Shown: positions 30,157 through 41,819 of the stretch, one piece after another | How the letters are laid out: every line of letters starts with the position of its first letter | Position numbering within the stretch: position 1 is the first letter of the stretch | Source: Isoetes taiwanensis | Lineage: Eukaryota > Streptophyta > Lycopodiopsida > Isoetales > Isoetaceae | Direction: 5' to 3' | Assembly: GCA_021234155.1 (NCBI GenBank) | Contig: JAJEKV010000072.1 | Location: 977,918-1,041,917, forward strand | DNA: 64,000 nucleotides | Made by a program: the position numbers and the translations under genes | Notes under the pieces: generated by a model | Seen by the model: only the letters and a program-made list of their open reading frames with translations | Database searches by the model: none | What the model was told of the DNA's origin: nothing

Positions 30157-32151
30157 GAGCTTCAGAATGCTTTGTCACACCTTAGGCATGACGTGAGACA
30201 TGAGTTTGTCAAGATCTGGTGCGAAGTGAACTTTTTTGTCATCGTCATGAGGGATGGTTTCCACAGCAAAAGCGGGTTGCGTGTCGTGAGGAATGATAGT
30301 CAAAGGGCGTGAAGCCCGAGTGTGACGCGCAACGAGACCAACCCAATTAGACTGCTGGACTGGAGGGTTGAGGGCCTGATAAATCTCCTCTTGAGCTTGT
30401 TGATCCATAGGATTGGAGGTAGAGGTAACTTGCTGAGGGCGCTGTTGTTGAGGTGGCCGTGGGGGCTTCCTCAAAACAGAACGGGGGCCTTGTTTACCGT
30501 TGGCCACCCACAGTTGATAAGCCATGAGGCGTACAGAAGCAGGCTGAGTGGAACCTGGGAGCTGGACTTGAACTTGAGGAAGTTGAGGACACGCCGTGGT
30601 GGTGTGACCCCATTCATGACAATGATAACATTGAGCCTTTGAAGGATCAAAGGGAGGACGATTGCCTTGTCCCCGTGGCTGCTGCTGCGTTTGTGGATAT
30701 TGCTGAGGTTGTGGAGTTTGATATTGCTGAGGCAGATATGACGGTTGTTGTTGAGGCGTGGTCTGGACTTGAAAGACCATTTTATTGCGAAAAGGTGTAG
30801 GATGAGAACGAGTGCATTCTTCCGTGGCGTGATTGCACATATTGCATCGTTTACAATGAGGAGGTCCATTGGAGGAGTTGCATTCATTTGCCAGATGACC
30901 TTGATATTTACAAATAGTACACTAGATGTGAGCGCGTTGTGGATTTGCTTGCTGAGGCTGAACAGAGTTCTGGGGAACCATGACGGGTGGCATGAAAGGG
31001 AGTTCCTGGAGAGCAATACCCCGAGAAGAAACATTGACCGAGTGATTGACCAATTCAATGGCCTGCTCCAAAGACTTGGGACGCATGTATTCTGTCATGA
31101 GTCGAATGGCAGGAGGAAGGCTCTGCAGAAACCAGACGAGGATCTGGCTTTGCGTGGGGTACTCCTGGAGTTTACTGACGAGAATGTGAAGACGGTCCGC
31201 AAAATCCCTGGCGGACTCCGTGGGCTCTTGTTGAAGGTCATTGAGTTGCTTGAGAAGTAACTGATCATCGTCCGTGGTGCCATAATGAGATAGAAAGGCC
31301 GTTTTCATTTCTGGCCAACTCTGTTTCCAGTGACTTTTGTTGGCCATTAACCACTGATGAGAGGCGCCTCGTAGCGTGGTCGAAAAGATATGAAATTTGA
31401 GTTGTGGGTGCGCGTGACCGTTCAGAAGGGCCAAGGCTTCAAATTCCTCCATGTGGGCTTGAGCACTCTGATCCAGAGGTTTGCCTTTAATGTTACCAAA
31501 GGTTGGATAAGTAAGCTTCAAATTATGATGGGGAGATGAAGGTGGAACAGGCGCATAGACAGGTGGATTTGGTGGAGGATATGCAGAAGCATAGAGAGGT
31601 GGAACAGTCTGAGATGGAGAGCAAGGAGGTGGAACTAAAAAAACATGTGGTCCAGCGAAAGCAGCATCTGGTGGAGAAGGGCCTTGGGAACCTTCCTCAT
31701 GAGGCTTGAGATCAGTGGTTTGGTAAACAGGAAGAGCATGCTGAAAAGATGGAGAAGATTGAAAGTCGTGAACGTGGGTAGGGCCAAAAGACACTTGATG
31801 GTAGCCCATCCCACCAAGAGGTGAAGAAGGTTGTGACGGAAGAGAGGTGTGACCTGAAGGGATATTGATATAGGTGCTATTAGGAGTCTGGAAATAGTGA
31901 GGCGTGGGCTGAACAGGGGTATGTTGTGGAGATTGCGGTTGTGAACAGTGACGACACACAGGGGGAGACCCTGGTCGAGAATGAGCACGAGGGGTAGGAG
32001 GTGCCGACTGAGCTCGTGAGTGGATACGACCACCCTCAATGTCATAAGCAGTGTCATACATGTCCGGAACAGCTTCGCGTCGTTGATGGCGCTCCAGTCG
32101 AGCCGCCGTTTGGCAAAGAAGTTCTTCAGGAGTGAAACCTCGAGCTGACAT
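30157..32151 (-). pseudogene. gag: gag of copy A2 (two nonsense changes)
   Basis: Starts MSARGFTPEELL at 32151. The Pro-rich N-terminal third (SAPPTPRAHSRPGSPPVC), gag core (LRGASHQWLMANKSHWKQ, ARDFADRLHILVSKL) and three CCHC knuckles are all readable: CTICKYQGHLANEC, CKRCNMCNHATEEC and CYHCHEWGHTTTAC. Two stops only: TAG at 30922-30924 just before knuckle one (Trp in A1) and TGA at 30175-30177 (CGA in A1, a CpG transition). Gag of the family is about 670 residues before the protease. Confidence 0.88.
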
Positions 32152-32165
32152 GATGGAAGAAAAAT

Positions 32166-32186
32166 CAGACCCGGCAGCGGCGACAG
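32166..32186 (-). other. Primer-binding site of copy A2
   Basis: On the minus strand TGTCGCCGCTGCCGGGTC follows the LTR, matching tRNA-Asp-type Athila sites at 14 of 17 bases and sharing the TGT start of A1. Confidence 0.65.
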
Positions 32187-32775
32187 TGTTTGGGGTCTGG
32201 GTTCGGGAACTCCTGCAAGACAGCCCTCTGTGAGGACCCTTGGATCTAACAGGAGAATCCGGGAGCTATGTCACGCGGGATTTGCAAAAAGAACAAGAAA
32301 AAGAGAACAGAATAGAAAGAGAACAATGAGATCACAATAATGAGAACAACTTTCTTGATGTCAATGAAGATACATGAGCTCTCGCAATTGAGAGAAAACT
32401 GATGTGAGACAAGACTCAAAACTCATCTAAAAACTCATGTGCTAGCTCTACTCGTATATATAGTACAATGGCCTTTGGCCCAATATAGACACTCTGACTG
32501 ATTTCGGTGCCGACTCCTGGAAGGAGGCCTGATTTGCAGGAATGCTAGCGGTGCCTCTTGAAGTGCCTGAAATCACGCTGACGCGGGCGGTGACGGGTCG
32601 TCACTTGTCTGAGCGCCGCCTCTTGGTAGCAGACGCGGGCTTTGACTGCGTGGTCTGCTGCTTGGTCTTTTGCTGGGCCTTTGACGACTGACCCGTGCCT
32701 GTCTGTGGATCCTTGGCCTTGACTTGATCCGTTATATGCATGAATAGTCCTGTACCAGGAGGCACAGGACTAACA
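32187..32775 (-). repeat. 5' LTR of copy A2
   Basis: A 589-bp LTR with TG...CA ends on the minus strand (TGTTAGTCC to CAAACA). The TATA box (ATATATACGAG region) is near 32452-32462. The flanking TSD CTAAC is at 32776-32780. Confidence 0.93.
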
Positions 32776-32780
32776 CTAAC

Positions 32781-35339
32781 TACTGGGGCAGGAGGTCTCC
32801 AGACAGAAGGGGAAGCGGGGAGATTAAACTCCCGGAGGAGTCAGGCCAAAACAGACAGGAAGCTTCGAACCACGAAGGCCAGGTCTATGACAGGAAGGGA
32901 AAAGGAGAAACCGCTCAGAACGCACAAGGGAGAAATAGCTGGGCACTCTGAGATAGAATTGTCTGCGGAAGAGTCCGACTTGTCAAGTGGGGAATCAGGG
33001 GAAGATGACCCGGTCATCCCCCTTGCCAGGAAGAAGAAAAAAGGGGGCAATAAATCAAGGAAGAAAGATGAAAGCCAGGCAAACCCCATGCTCAGGAAAA
33101 GATACGAAAGCAAAACTCAGGGATGGACGTAAAATGTTAAAGAGATATTAGATGCCCAAAAGGAGGCTCTGTCGAAATCGACCCTGGGAAAAAAAGAATC
33201 GAGATTGGTCTGTAACGACCCCAACAAGGCAGCCATAGATTCAGGCCTTCCAGCTGCTATAACAGGCCTGGCTCAGGATCCGAGCAATTCTTCTGCAGCT
33301 GGAGCTGCAGCTGGAGGTGATGGCAGCCATAAGCCTCCCCCATGCACCTCCCAATCAATCGATTGCATAGAGATAGGGAACCGGGCCTTGGAACACCCAC
33401 CTGATACTGCCCAGCTCATTGTAAGTGGAGATGGAGATAAGAACGCCCCAATTGGGACCTCAGACCACCTGACAGGCGGTATGCCAAGTGTAACCTTGGA
33501 TGCAAAGGGGTTGGCTACTGAAATGATTCCTGACCCTAAGCAGGCCATCGTCGATGGCAGCCCAGAAACTCAGAAAGGGCAGCAGAAAGAGGTATCGGAG
33601 AACCAGAAAGAGGGGAGAGGAACAGAGTACAGAAGAAGGGAAGCTAAAAGTTCTGAACCTTATTCTCACAGATAAAGAGAAAGAAAGAATTAAGGAGGAA
33701 GCAGATATGCTCCTGAAACATGCAGTTATATTAAAGTTCTCCAATAACAGGTTTACCACCTCAGACATCATGGATTGGGTAAATGCTCAGCTGTCAGATA
33801 TATCATGCACAAGATGCACCTCAATGGGCGATAGGTGGTTCGAACTGGTTATGAACAGCCAACAAGCCCCTGAAGTTATGCTAAAAAAGAAAAAACTACA
33901 AGATGACAGAGGGAATAGGGGGTTTGTTATTCCATGGCTGGTTAACTTCACCCCAATGCAGGGATCAGAGTTTTTGGGAGACATTAAGGAGGTTTGTGTC
34001 CTCCTCTCAAACCTGCCAAGGGAATTCCGTATCCCGGAGCTCCTTGAAAGAGCTCTAAGTACTTTTGGGGAAGTACTGACTGGACTCGAAACAATTGCCC
34101 ATCCGGGAGTAAGGGGCAAACCCAAGATCTCCATGCTAGTTAAAAACATGAAGGATATCCCTGACATCCTTATGATAGGGGATAGGGAAATCAACATTCA
34201 GGCTATTGAAGATGGAATTGACTGCAACTACTGCAAGGAGAAAAGGTCATTGGAAGAGGGACTAGCGAAAGTTGAGGCAATTAAGATGAGGAAACAACAG
34301 GCCTGGAATAGGCCCATAACTCAGGCAGGCCCGAGTAAGCAGGGGGATTGGACCGTGGTGAGTAACAGGAAGAGACCCTCATTTGGGCAAAGAACACCAA
34401 CTGCAGAAAGATTTGAGTCCCCATGCAATTCCCCCTAAGGGCAAAGCAGACAGACCAAGGTCTTCAAGATCTCAATAATCCTTTCAACCCGCTGCAACAC
34501 GATGGTTTGGAAGAGATAATGGGGATGGCTGGTATAGAGAACGGGCACTCACCTTCCCCCCCACGCCATAAGCCCTACAGAGTGAATCCTTCAGTTTCTT
34601 CCTCGATGGCTCACTTGAGAAAGACTTTGAACATGGAAGTTGGGCCAAAAAGGCCAGAGAATTCGGACAGCCAAACAAATGGCCAGGGTAAGCCCTCTGG
34701 GGGCACATCAAGGAACAATCAGGGCTCCCCTGCCATCCCTTCTCATGTGCAAGACTCCTCACTCATGCCTAAGTTCCCTCAAGACAGACCCCTCAATTCA
34801 GGCAATGGCCAGGTCAATCCAACAGGTTTCAATGCTGCAAGACAAGGGGAGGGAGACCCCCTAGGCCCCAGAAGAACCCTGCCCAAGGATTGGTGTTATT
34901 GCAGAAAGGTGGCCAGCCTGATACCCTTAATGCTCAGCTGCAGAATAACCCCCAGCCCTCACAACATAGACAAGTTTTCAGCTCTATGGGTCTAGGCTCT
35001 CAAGGTAGTAATGCGAAGGGGGAAAGGACTGAGATTGCCATTACATGCCTTGATAAGGGCATTAGAAAATGGCTGGTAAAAAAGCAGGATAATAACTTCC
35101 CTGAGTTTTGGCTCGCAGATGAGGAGGATAAAAGGGACAAAAGAATTATGAGCTCAATTATGGTAAGCACATACTGGAAGAAAAAATCCTTTCAATTCAA
35201 AACCAAATTTGTGGATGAAGAGAAAGGGGGGAAGAAGTGCATTGTGGTCAGTGCTAAGAGAGATACATTGGGCACACCTAATGAACAGCTATATTGGATT
35301 GAAACGGAACACTTGGGGGGCAAAGACCCGAATGTCTGA
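32781..35339 (+). pseudogene. LINE ORF1 (broken), L1-type with DUF4283-like domain
   Basis: Nucleic-acid-binding first protein of an L1-type LINE. It begins with a Ser/Lys/Arg-rich acidic-basic tail (32781-33670; one TAA at 33130-33132 and a frameshift near 33600). Next comes a DUF4283-like domain in the frame 33554-34438: HAVILKFSNNRFTTSDIMDW, GFVIPWLVNFTP, VCVLLSNLPREFRIPELLER. A truncated knuckle CNYCKEK lacks the His/Cys half. Frames shift again near 34430 and 34890. The end GGKDPNV-stop (35337-35339) overlaps the ORF2 start. The 5' part was cut off by copy A2. Confidence 0.8.
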
Positions 35340-37043
35340 GTTGAATATTTTGTCATGGAATGTCCAGGGCATGAGCTGTCCAGACATCAGGCTGAATAAG
35401 TTGCAAAGGCTGAAATTATATATCAAGGAGTTGGAAAGTAAAAGAGGAACTTTGACATAGTGTGCATTCAGGAAACAAAGATCTCTAATAGAAATGAAAG
35501 AAGGAAGATTTCCTCTGGGCTGCACTTCTGGAACCCGGCAGAAGTCTCTAATGTCAGGGCAGGGGGGCACCCTCATGGTTATTGGAGCAAGATGGGAAAA
35601 CCTGATTGTGGAGAAGAGGGTGTTGATTGGAGGCAGAGCTCAGCTGGTCTCATTTAAACTAGGTGAGGAAGTTGTGGGCATCATTAATGTATACGCGCCC
35701 CATACGCCAAGTGATAGGGCAGACTTTTGGGATTTCTTCCTCCAAGTGGTCCCCAAGGACCTGCATGGGACAATTATAACAGGGGACTTTAACACAATTG
35801 AAGATATTTGTGATAGAATAGGGGGCTCTAGTGTCATCACCACATCAGAAAGAGAACGACACTGTTGGAATGAGTTAACTTTTACATTGGCGGTGTCGGA
35901 TTGTTTCCTTGAAAACAACTTTACACAGCACCTGCCTTATTTCACCTGGAAGTCCAATAGCAGGAACATTCACGAAAGGCTTGACCGTGTTTATGCCTCA
36001 GAGTGGCTTTTGGAGAAGGGAGGGGCACTTAATGTGAGTGTTGATTACCCCTTGTTTTTGGATCACAGACCCCTGATGCTTTATAGCAAGATAAGCCTGA
36101 GAGAGGGGATTAAGAAGCTCCCAACAATTTGTTCCTCCATAGCCCAGAATGAGACTCTCATGAACAAAGCTAAGGACTACTGGACTAATGCGGCCAATGG
36201 GAACTTGGCTGAAGCACTCAATTGGACTGCCCACCAAGCCCGGACTATGCAAATGGAGGCCAAAGACAAGGTATTTGGTAGAATTAGAGCCCTTCAAACT
36301 AACATAAGAGCTGCTAAAAGGATTGCTGATAACAATCCAGGCAGTGCTTGGGCCTTGGCCCATGTGGCAAGACTCAACAATGAATTGCTTAAGGCTGAAG
36401 AGCAAAAGATCCTCAACTATCTGGACAAAGGTAATGTTGCTTGGGTACTCAACGAACGTGGAATGACAAAGGACCACTATAAAGCGCTGAAAGGCAAGGC
36501 AAAAAGCCCGCCGATTTTGGGCCTCCAAGATGACATGGGCAATCTGCTAACAAAACATATGGAAATGCATGCCCACATTAACTCTTATTTTCAGAAAGCC
36601 TTTATGGCTGAGTCCATGAGCAGCGGATGCTTACAAGCAATAGACCGAGTTCTCTCAAAGATCCCTGAGGTGTTCGATGAGCCTATGAAGGCTGCGCTTA
36701 GCAGCCCCCTGGTGCTAAATGATCTCTAGGAGGCAGTCAACGACTTAAGTGAGGATAAAAGTCCAGGTCTCGACGGGCTGCCCCCCTCCTTCATTTCCAA
36801 TTGGGAATGGGTAGGTCCTGCAATCCTCGGTTCGTGGAACATGGCAATTCAAGCAGGCAGCTGGCATAGCAAGTTCATTGAAGGCTGCATCACCCTAGTC
36901 CCAAAGAAAGGGGACCCTCTTGACCTGAAAAATTGGAGACCAATCAGTATGATGAACACAATTTACAAGATTGTGGCAAAAGCATTGGCAAACAGATTGA
37001 AAAACATGCTCCCCAAAATAATAAGAAATTCGCAGACTGGCTT
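35332..37043 (+). pseudogene. LINE ORF2, endonuclease and RT start (broken)
   Basis: ATG at 35332 (MSELNILSWNVQGMSC) overlaps the ORF1 stop as ATGTCTGA. Endonuclease motifs: NILSWNVQGM, VCIQETK, IINVYAPHTP, GDFNTIED, DRVYAS and FLDHRPLM (catalytic Asp/His pair). Frameshifts lie near 35455 and 35570. RT begins with a connector of about 250 residues, a TAG at 36727-36729, then KSPGLDGLPPSF, LVPKKGDPLDLKNWRPISM and IRNSQTGF, where the copia element cuts. Confidence 0.88.
37039..37043 (+). repeat. Target-site duplication GGCTT (left)
   Basis: GGCTT at 37039-37043 and 41820-41824 flanks the copia element. Removing it restores the RT phrase QTGFVQGRLVFEN. Confidence 0.95.
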
Positions 37044-37334
37044 TGTTAGAATTCAAGCTGTACATTAGAGTACATTGATCTACATTAGATACATTGATGT
37101 ACATTAGAGTACATTAGAAGTACGTCATGTACATCTCTGGCCTTTGGCCTTCTGTTTCCGGCTGTTGGCCTTTCAGTGCCATTCATTCCATGTACTTATA
37201 GATTACATGCAATACATAGAACATCCAGATTGTTCCTATTCTATTCCTATTGTGTCTCTTCCGATCTTGCTTCCGCTTTGGCTCACTCTGTGCTGCAGGT
37301 TTGTATCAGTCCATAGCTGATACGTTTTCCAACA
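37044..37334 (+). repeat. 5' LTR of the copia element
   Basis: 291 bp, TGTTAGAATTC to TTTTCCAACA. U3 holds about seven TACATT-type words in 80 bp, possible enhancer repeats, followed by CATGTACTTATAGATTAC with a TATA-like core. Confidence 0.97.
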
Positions 37335-37346
37335 TGGTATCAGAGC
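37335..37346 (+). other. Primer-binding site for initiator tRNA-Met
   Basis: TGGTATCAGAGC directly after the LTR is the exact standard site of plant copia elements. Confidence 0.97.
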
Positions 37347-37349
37347 CTA

Positions 37350-38260
37350 TTGGCATGTAAAGGGAAGTTTGGCAATAGAGGAACTTGGGAGAACGATTCT
37401 GGAAGAATACTTATCGGAGCAGGAGAAGGTCATGGAGACCAGATCTGTATCGGCAATTCGAAACCACCTATGTTTGATGGCAAAGGGTTTCAAAGCTGGA
37501 AGAAATCCATGAAGTTATATCTAATGGCGAGAGGATGTCCGGGATATAGTGGATGGGTCTGAAACTAAACGAGGAGAATCTTTGGGACAGCAGCTCAAAT
37601 CAAGCTTCAAAAGGATTGGCGTGCCGTGATAATAGAGCAATGGCTTGCATATGTATGTGTCTTTCCGAGCCATAGTCATGCAAGTAGATGTGGATCGAGG
37701 GCAGCTATTCTCTTTGGATTTGGCTTGAAGATAAGTATGGCACCAAAACGTAAGGTGAAGTTATGCATTTGTATATACAGTTAGGAATTGCAAGTATGTG
37801 GAAGGAGCTGATCTGAATACACACATAAATCAAATGAAGGAGATGTTTGATATGTTGGCGTGCAGATTCAAAGTATGCAGTTCGGAGGGGCAACAAAAGC
37901 TCCAGTTATATGCTTCTCTTCCCAATTCATGGGAAAACTTTGTTGATTTCTTGACACTCAAAGTAGTCTTTCATGGGATGACCTTGCCTCTCTAAGCTTT
38001 TGCTTGAGAAAGAGATCGTTTGAAAGACAAAGTGGAGGATTCAAGCCATCACAAGCCATGCTTTGCGAGGGAGGCAAGATAAGAAGCCTCATTATAAAAA
38101 GCAATCAGATGGGAAGATGGAAGGATCAAAAGGAGCATGTCCGAAGAAAGTTTATGCCAAGAGAGGGCAATCTGGCTGCTTTGAATATGGCCATTATGCA
38201 CGCCAATTGTCCTGGAAGGTAAGAGCAAATCAGAGAAAGCACATCTAGTTGAGGCACAAG
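37350..38260 (+). pseudogene. gag: copia gag (broken)
   Basis: Readable pieces in several frames: PPMFDGKGFQSWKKSMKLYL (start of the capsid-like domain, about 37465-37525), NQMKEMFDMLACRF and LYASLPNSWENFVDFL (37825-37960), and a knuckle remnant SGCFEYGHYARQLSW near 38170-38215 that has lost two of its cysteines. Stops and shifts separate all of them. Confidence 0.75.
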
Positions 38261-38283
38261 CCATCAAAGGAGAGGCTTCTCTT

Positions 38284-38814
38284 GTGATCCAATCAGTCCA
38301 GAGTCTCAGAATTAAAGGGGAGGCTTCTGTTGTGGAAACAAGTGCATGTACTACTGCTGGAAAGAAGGTTCTTACAGTGGATTCTGCATGCACATCAGTG
38401 ATGTTGAAGGATAGGGATCTATTCTCAAGTTATCAAAATGACAAAAGTCTGGTGCAATTGGGAGATTACAGTGAAATTCAAGTGCAAGGAAGCGGTCAAT
38501 ACAATTTCAAGCTATTGAATGGTGAAAATACGGTTCTTCCAGAAACCTTACATGTCCCGGAATTGCGAAAAAATCTTTTGTCAGTTGCATGTGCAGTAGA
38601 TGCTGGTCTGCAAGTTTTCTTTGATGATAAGGAAGTTCTTTTTTTGAAGAATGCACGGATTGAAGGGGATATAGTGGCCAAGGGCTCAAGACATGGCAAT
38701 TTGTATGAGCTGGAGGTGTCAGATCCAAATCGAGGCCCTAGTTGTATCGAAAAAAGAAGGAGAAAGTGCTACTTTGGCACAAAAGGTACGGTCATGCTAA
38801 TGTTCAAGCTTTAA
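38284..38814 (+). pseudogene. copia protease (active site altered)
   Basis: Open for 176 codons. The catalytic triad reads VDSACTSVM where the family has D-S-G, so the flap-side glycine is replaced and activity is unlikely. LHVPELRKNLLSV and the GNLYELEV end before the integrase follow as usual. The frame ends shortly before the integrase zinc finger, which is in another frame. Confidence 0.8.
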
Positions 38815-39400
38815 AAATAATGCAGCGGAAGAACATGGTTCATGGCATGAAGATAACTATGAAGGCAGACCCGGATCTTTGTGAAGCATGTATCCTTGGT
38901 AAGCACCCTCGCAGATCGTTTGCAAGTGTAGGCAGCAGAGCTAAGCAAGTGCTGGAGCTTATCCACTCAGATCTTTGTGGACCAACAGAGGTGTCTGCAC
39001 GCCTTGGTAAGGCAGTATATTTCATCACGTTTATTGATGATTTTAGTCGGAAAACAATTGTCTATTTTCTAACCAAGAAAAGTGATGCTCTTGAGGCTTT
39101 TAAATTGTATAAAGCATGTGTGGAAAATCAGACAGGGAGGAAGATCAAGCAATTGCGCACTGATGGTGGTGGAGAGTATCTTAGTGATCTCTTTCATAAT
39201 GCATGTGATCAGGCAGGGATTCAGCGTCAATGCACAACGAGGGCTACTCCTCAACAAAACGGTATTGCAGAGAGGAAGAATCGCACTTTGTGCAATGCGA
39301 CAAAGTATGCTTCTTGAAAGTCATTTGCCAAAGTATTTTTGGGCTGATGCAATTGCTGCAGCAGTTCATGTGCAAAACAGTTGACCACGGTTGCCTTGGA
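38742..39400 (+). pseudogene. copia integrase (broken)
   Basis: GAG-pre-integrase and HHCC finger: WHKRYGHANVQAL and CEACILGKHPR. Catalytic D in IHSDLCGPTEV, D in LRTDGGGEYLS, E in QQNGIAERKNRTL. All residues of the D,D35E core are present, but the frame stops at 39315-39317 and the next part is shifted. Confidence 0.88.
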
Positions 39401-39423
39401 TAATGAGATGACTCCGAAGAAGC

Positions 39424-40640
39424 TTGGTGCGGAGAGAAGCCGATGTTTCTCATTTACGCACATTTGGATGTACCGCTTATGTACATGTTCCTGAGCATTT
39501 GCGCAGAAAATTTGATGCCCGTAGCACCAAATGCACTTTCATTGGCTATGCACCTAATCATAAAGCATACTTGTTGTGGGATCAAGAGCGAAGAAAGGTA
39601 TATACCAGCTCAGAAGTAGTTTTTGATGAGTCAAATTCTATGTGTATTGATCCACTTGCAGATGGAAACTTCATTCAAGACAACTATCTTGTTCTTGATG
39701 ATCATCCACTCGTTGAGCTTCAAGATTTGAGGCTGGACCAGCAGCAAGATGTGCCTTTGCCAATGGATGAGCAACAACCCATCAATGATGATCCACCTCA
39801 TAATCAAGTTCTTCCTGATCCTCGGCTCATTGGAATGCCTCCTCCTCCTGATCAACCGTTGTCACCACGTAGCAGAACACCTTCTCGTAAAGTTCTTGAA
39901 AATGCTGAACTTAGTTTGGTTGAATGGTGTTGCTTGGCGATTAAGGTGAACCAGCAAGCATTGAGGAAGCATGGGCTTCCTCCGAAATCCACATTGGAAG
40001 CAGGCGGTGAGGTAGAGCTTGCATCCATGGATGCAAACCAGGTATGGGAACTTGCTGATTTGCCCATTGGGCGCAAAGCAGTGGATTGCAAATGGCTATT
40101 CACGAAAAAGTACAAGGCTGATGGCAGCCTTGACAAGTATAAGGCTAGGCTAGTTGCTCGAGGTTTCAGCCAAGTCAAAGGTCTTGATTATGATGAGACA
40201 TTTTCACCGGTCGTGAGAATGAATAGCTTGCGTGTTTTGCTTGCCTTAGGAGCCCAATTGGATTGGGAAATTCATCAAATGGATGTGGATACGGCATTTC
40301 TGAATGGAGATCTTCTTGAGGACATTTATATCTTGCAACCTCCGGGCTTTGAAGTACCCGACAGAAAACAAGGTATGTAAACTCCGGAAGGCCATTTATG
40401 GCTTAAAGCAGGCATCTCGGGTTTGGTACAAGAAGTTTGATGATGCACTTAAGCATGAAGGATTTCAAGTTGCTACAACAGATTCTAATGTCTACATCAA
40501 GTGCATGGGAGGTATGTATTTGATTTTAGTGCTATATGTGGATGATATGCTTGCAATGGGCAGCAATCTCCTTGATGTTCAAGCACTTAAATCTCAACTA
40601 GCTAGCGCGGGTTTAAGATGAAAGATTTGGGTGCAGCTAG
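39424..40640 (+). pseudogene. pol: copia RT (broken)
   Basis: The frame 39424-40380 has FIGYAPNHKAYLLWD, then WLFTKKYKADGSLDKYKARL, LDYDETFSPVVRMNSLRVLL, MDVDTAFLNGDL and QPPGFEVPD. A shift near 40370 leads to KLRKAIYGLKQASRVWYKKF and the active site LYVDDMLAMG (about 40534). Another stop at 40619 precedes MKDLGAASSFLG. Confidence 0.88.
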
Positions 40641-40659
40641 CTCTTTCTTAGGTATCTGA

Positions 40660-41510
40660 TACATCGTGATAGGAAAAAAAGGGCTAATTCATATCAGACA
40701 ACCACGGTATGCTGAATTTCTACTTGAGCAATTTCGCATGGCAGATTGTAAGCCTGTTTCCACGCCAATGGAAGCTGGCCTCAAATTGTTTGAAGATGAG
40801 CCTGTTTGTGATAATGTGCAGTCATCTTCTCTACCATATAGGCAGCTTGTTGGGAGTTTGATGTATCTCATGACCATAACACGGCCTGATCTTTGTTTTC
40901 TTTGTGATTGCATTGAGTCGGTTTAACCAACATTTATGAGTTAAAGCATTGGCAGCTAGCAAAGCGTGTTCTTCGCTATTTGCAAGGAACAAAAGAGTAT
41001 GGAATCTGTTATTGTGATAACGGATCAGCAAGTCTTCATGCATTTCTTGATGCAAGTTGGGGCAACAACGGGGATTCTCATTCCACTCTGGTAGCACATG
41101 CATGTTTTATGGAGGTGCAATAGGTTGGATAAGTAAAAAAGCAATGCTGTTGTAGCGATCTTCAGAGAGGGAAATACATTGCCTTATCTACTTGGAGTTG
41201 CAGATCTCATTTGGTATGATCACTTGCTTAATGATGTTGGTATTTCTGCGGCAACCTATTCATGTTTATGTGGACAACCAAAGTTGCATGAAAATGGCGA
41301 GAGGAAGCGACGGGACATCATCCTCGGACAAAGCACATTCCAATACATTATCATTATGTCCGTGATCTGGAGAAAGCAATCATTTCATTAATCTATTCCC
41401 CACTGGGTGCAATGGTTGCGAGATATCTTTACTAAACCACTTTGGGCACACAAAAGTTTATGCAGTTTAGATCAGCACTTGGTGTTATACCACTGCGGTA
41501 GCCAGGATTA
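40660..41510 (+). pseudogene. copia RNase H region (broken)
   Basis: Pieces in different frames: YAEFLLEQFRMADCKPVSTP, LPYRQLVGSLMYLMTITRPD, then RVLRYLQGT-like and DASWGNN-like words around 40965-41070, as in copia RNase H. The last part, up to HYVRDLEKA-like and IFTKPLW-like words near 41360-41450, is also shifted. Confidence 0.75.
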
Positions 41511-41514
41511 TCCG

Positions 41515-41528
41515 ACTTGAAAGGGGAG
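41515..41528 (+). other. Polypurine tract of the copia element
   Basis: TTGAAAGGGGAG stands directly before the 3' LTR. Confidence 0.85.
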
Positions 41529-41819
41529 TGTTAGAATTCAAGCTGTACATTAGAGTACATTGATCTACATTAGATACATTGATGTACATTAGAGTACATT
41601 AGAAGTACGTCATGTACATCTCTGGCCTTTGGCCTTCTGTTTCCGGCTGTTGGCCTTTCAGTGCCATTCATTCCATGTACTTATAGATTACATGCAATAC
41701 ATAGAACATCCAGATTGTTCCTATTCTATTCCTATTGTGTCTCTTCCGATCTTGCTTCCGCTTTGGCTCACTCTGTGCTGCAGGTTTGTATCAGTCCATA
41801 GCTGATACGTTTTCCAACA
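41529..41819 (+). repeat. 3' LTR of the copia element
   Basis: 291 bp, identical by eye to 37044-37334; followed by GGCTT. Confidence 0.97.

Larger units (their letters stand above)
16897..32775 (-). mobile_element. Athila-like Ty3/gypsy retrotransposon, copy A2 (nearly complete, split twice)
   Basis: The best preserved copy of the family, on the minus strand with matching 5-bp TSD. Reading down from 32775: 5' LTR, primer site, gag, protease, linker, RT-RNase H-integrase, antisense ORF (plus strand here), ORF3, truncated 3' LTR. Two insertions interrupt it: an LTR-like element (26495-28910) just before RT, and a composite insertion (19843-22300) in ORF3. Without them A2 is about 11 kb. It inserted into an L1-type LINE. 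Confidence 0.93.
37044..41819 (+). mobile_element. Ty1/copia element, 4.8 kb, identical LTRs, broken coding
   Basis: LTR, initiator tRNA-Met primer site, gag, protease, integrase, RT, RNase H, purine tract, LTR, in copia order (integrase before RT). TSD GGCTT. Two 291-bp LTRs show no difference by eye, so the insertion is very recent. Yet every coding part has stops or frameshifts, so it must have been moved by proteins of another element. Confidence 0.95.
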
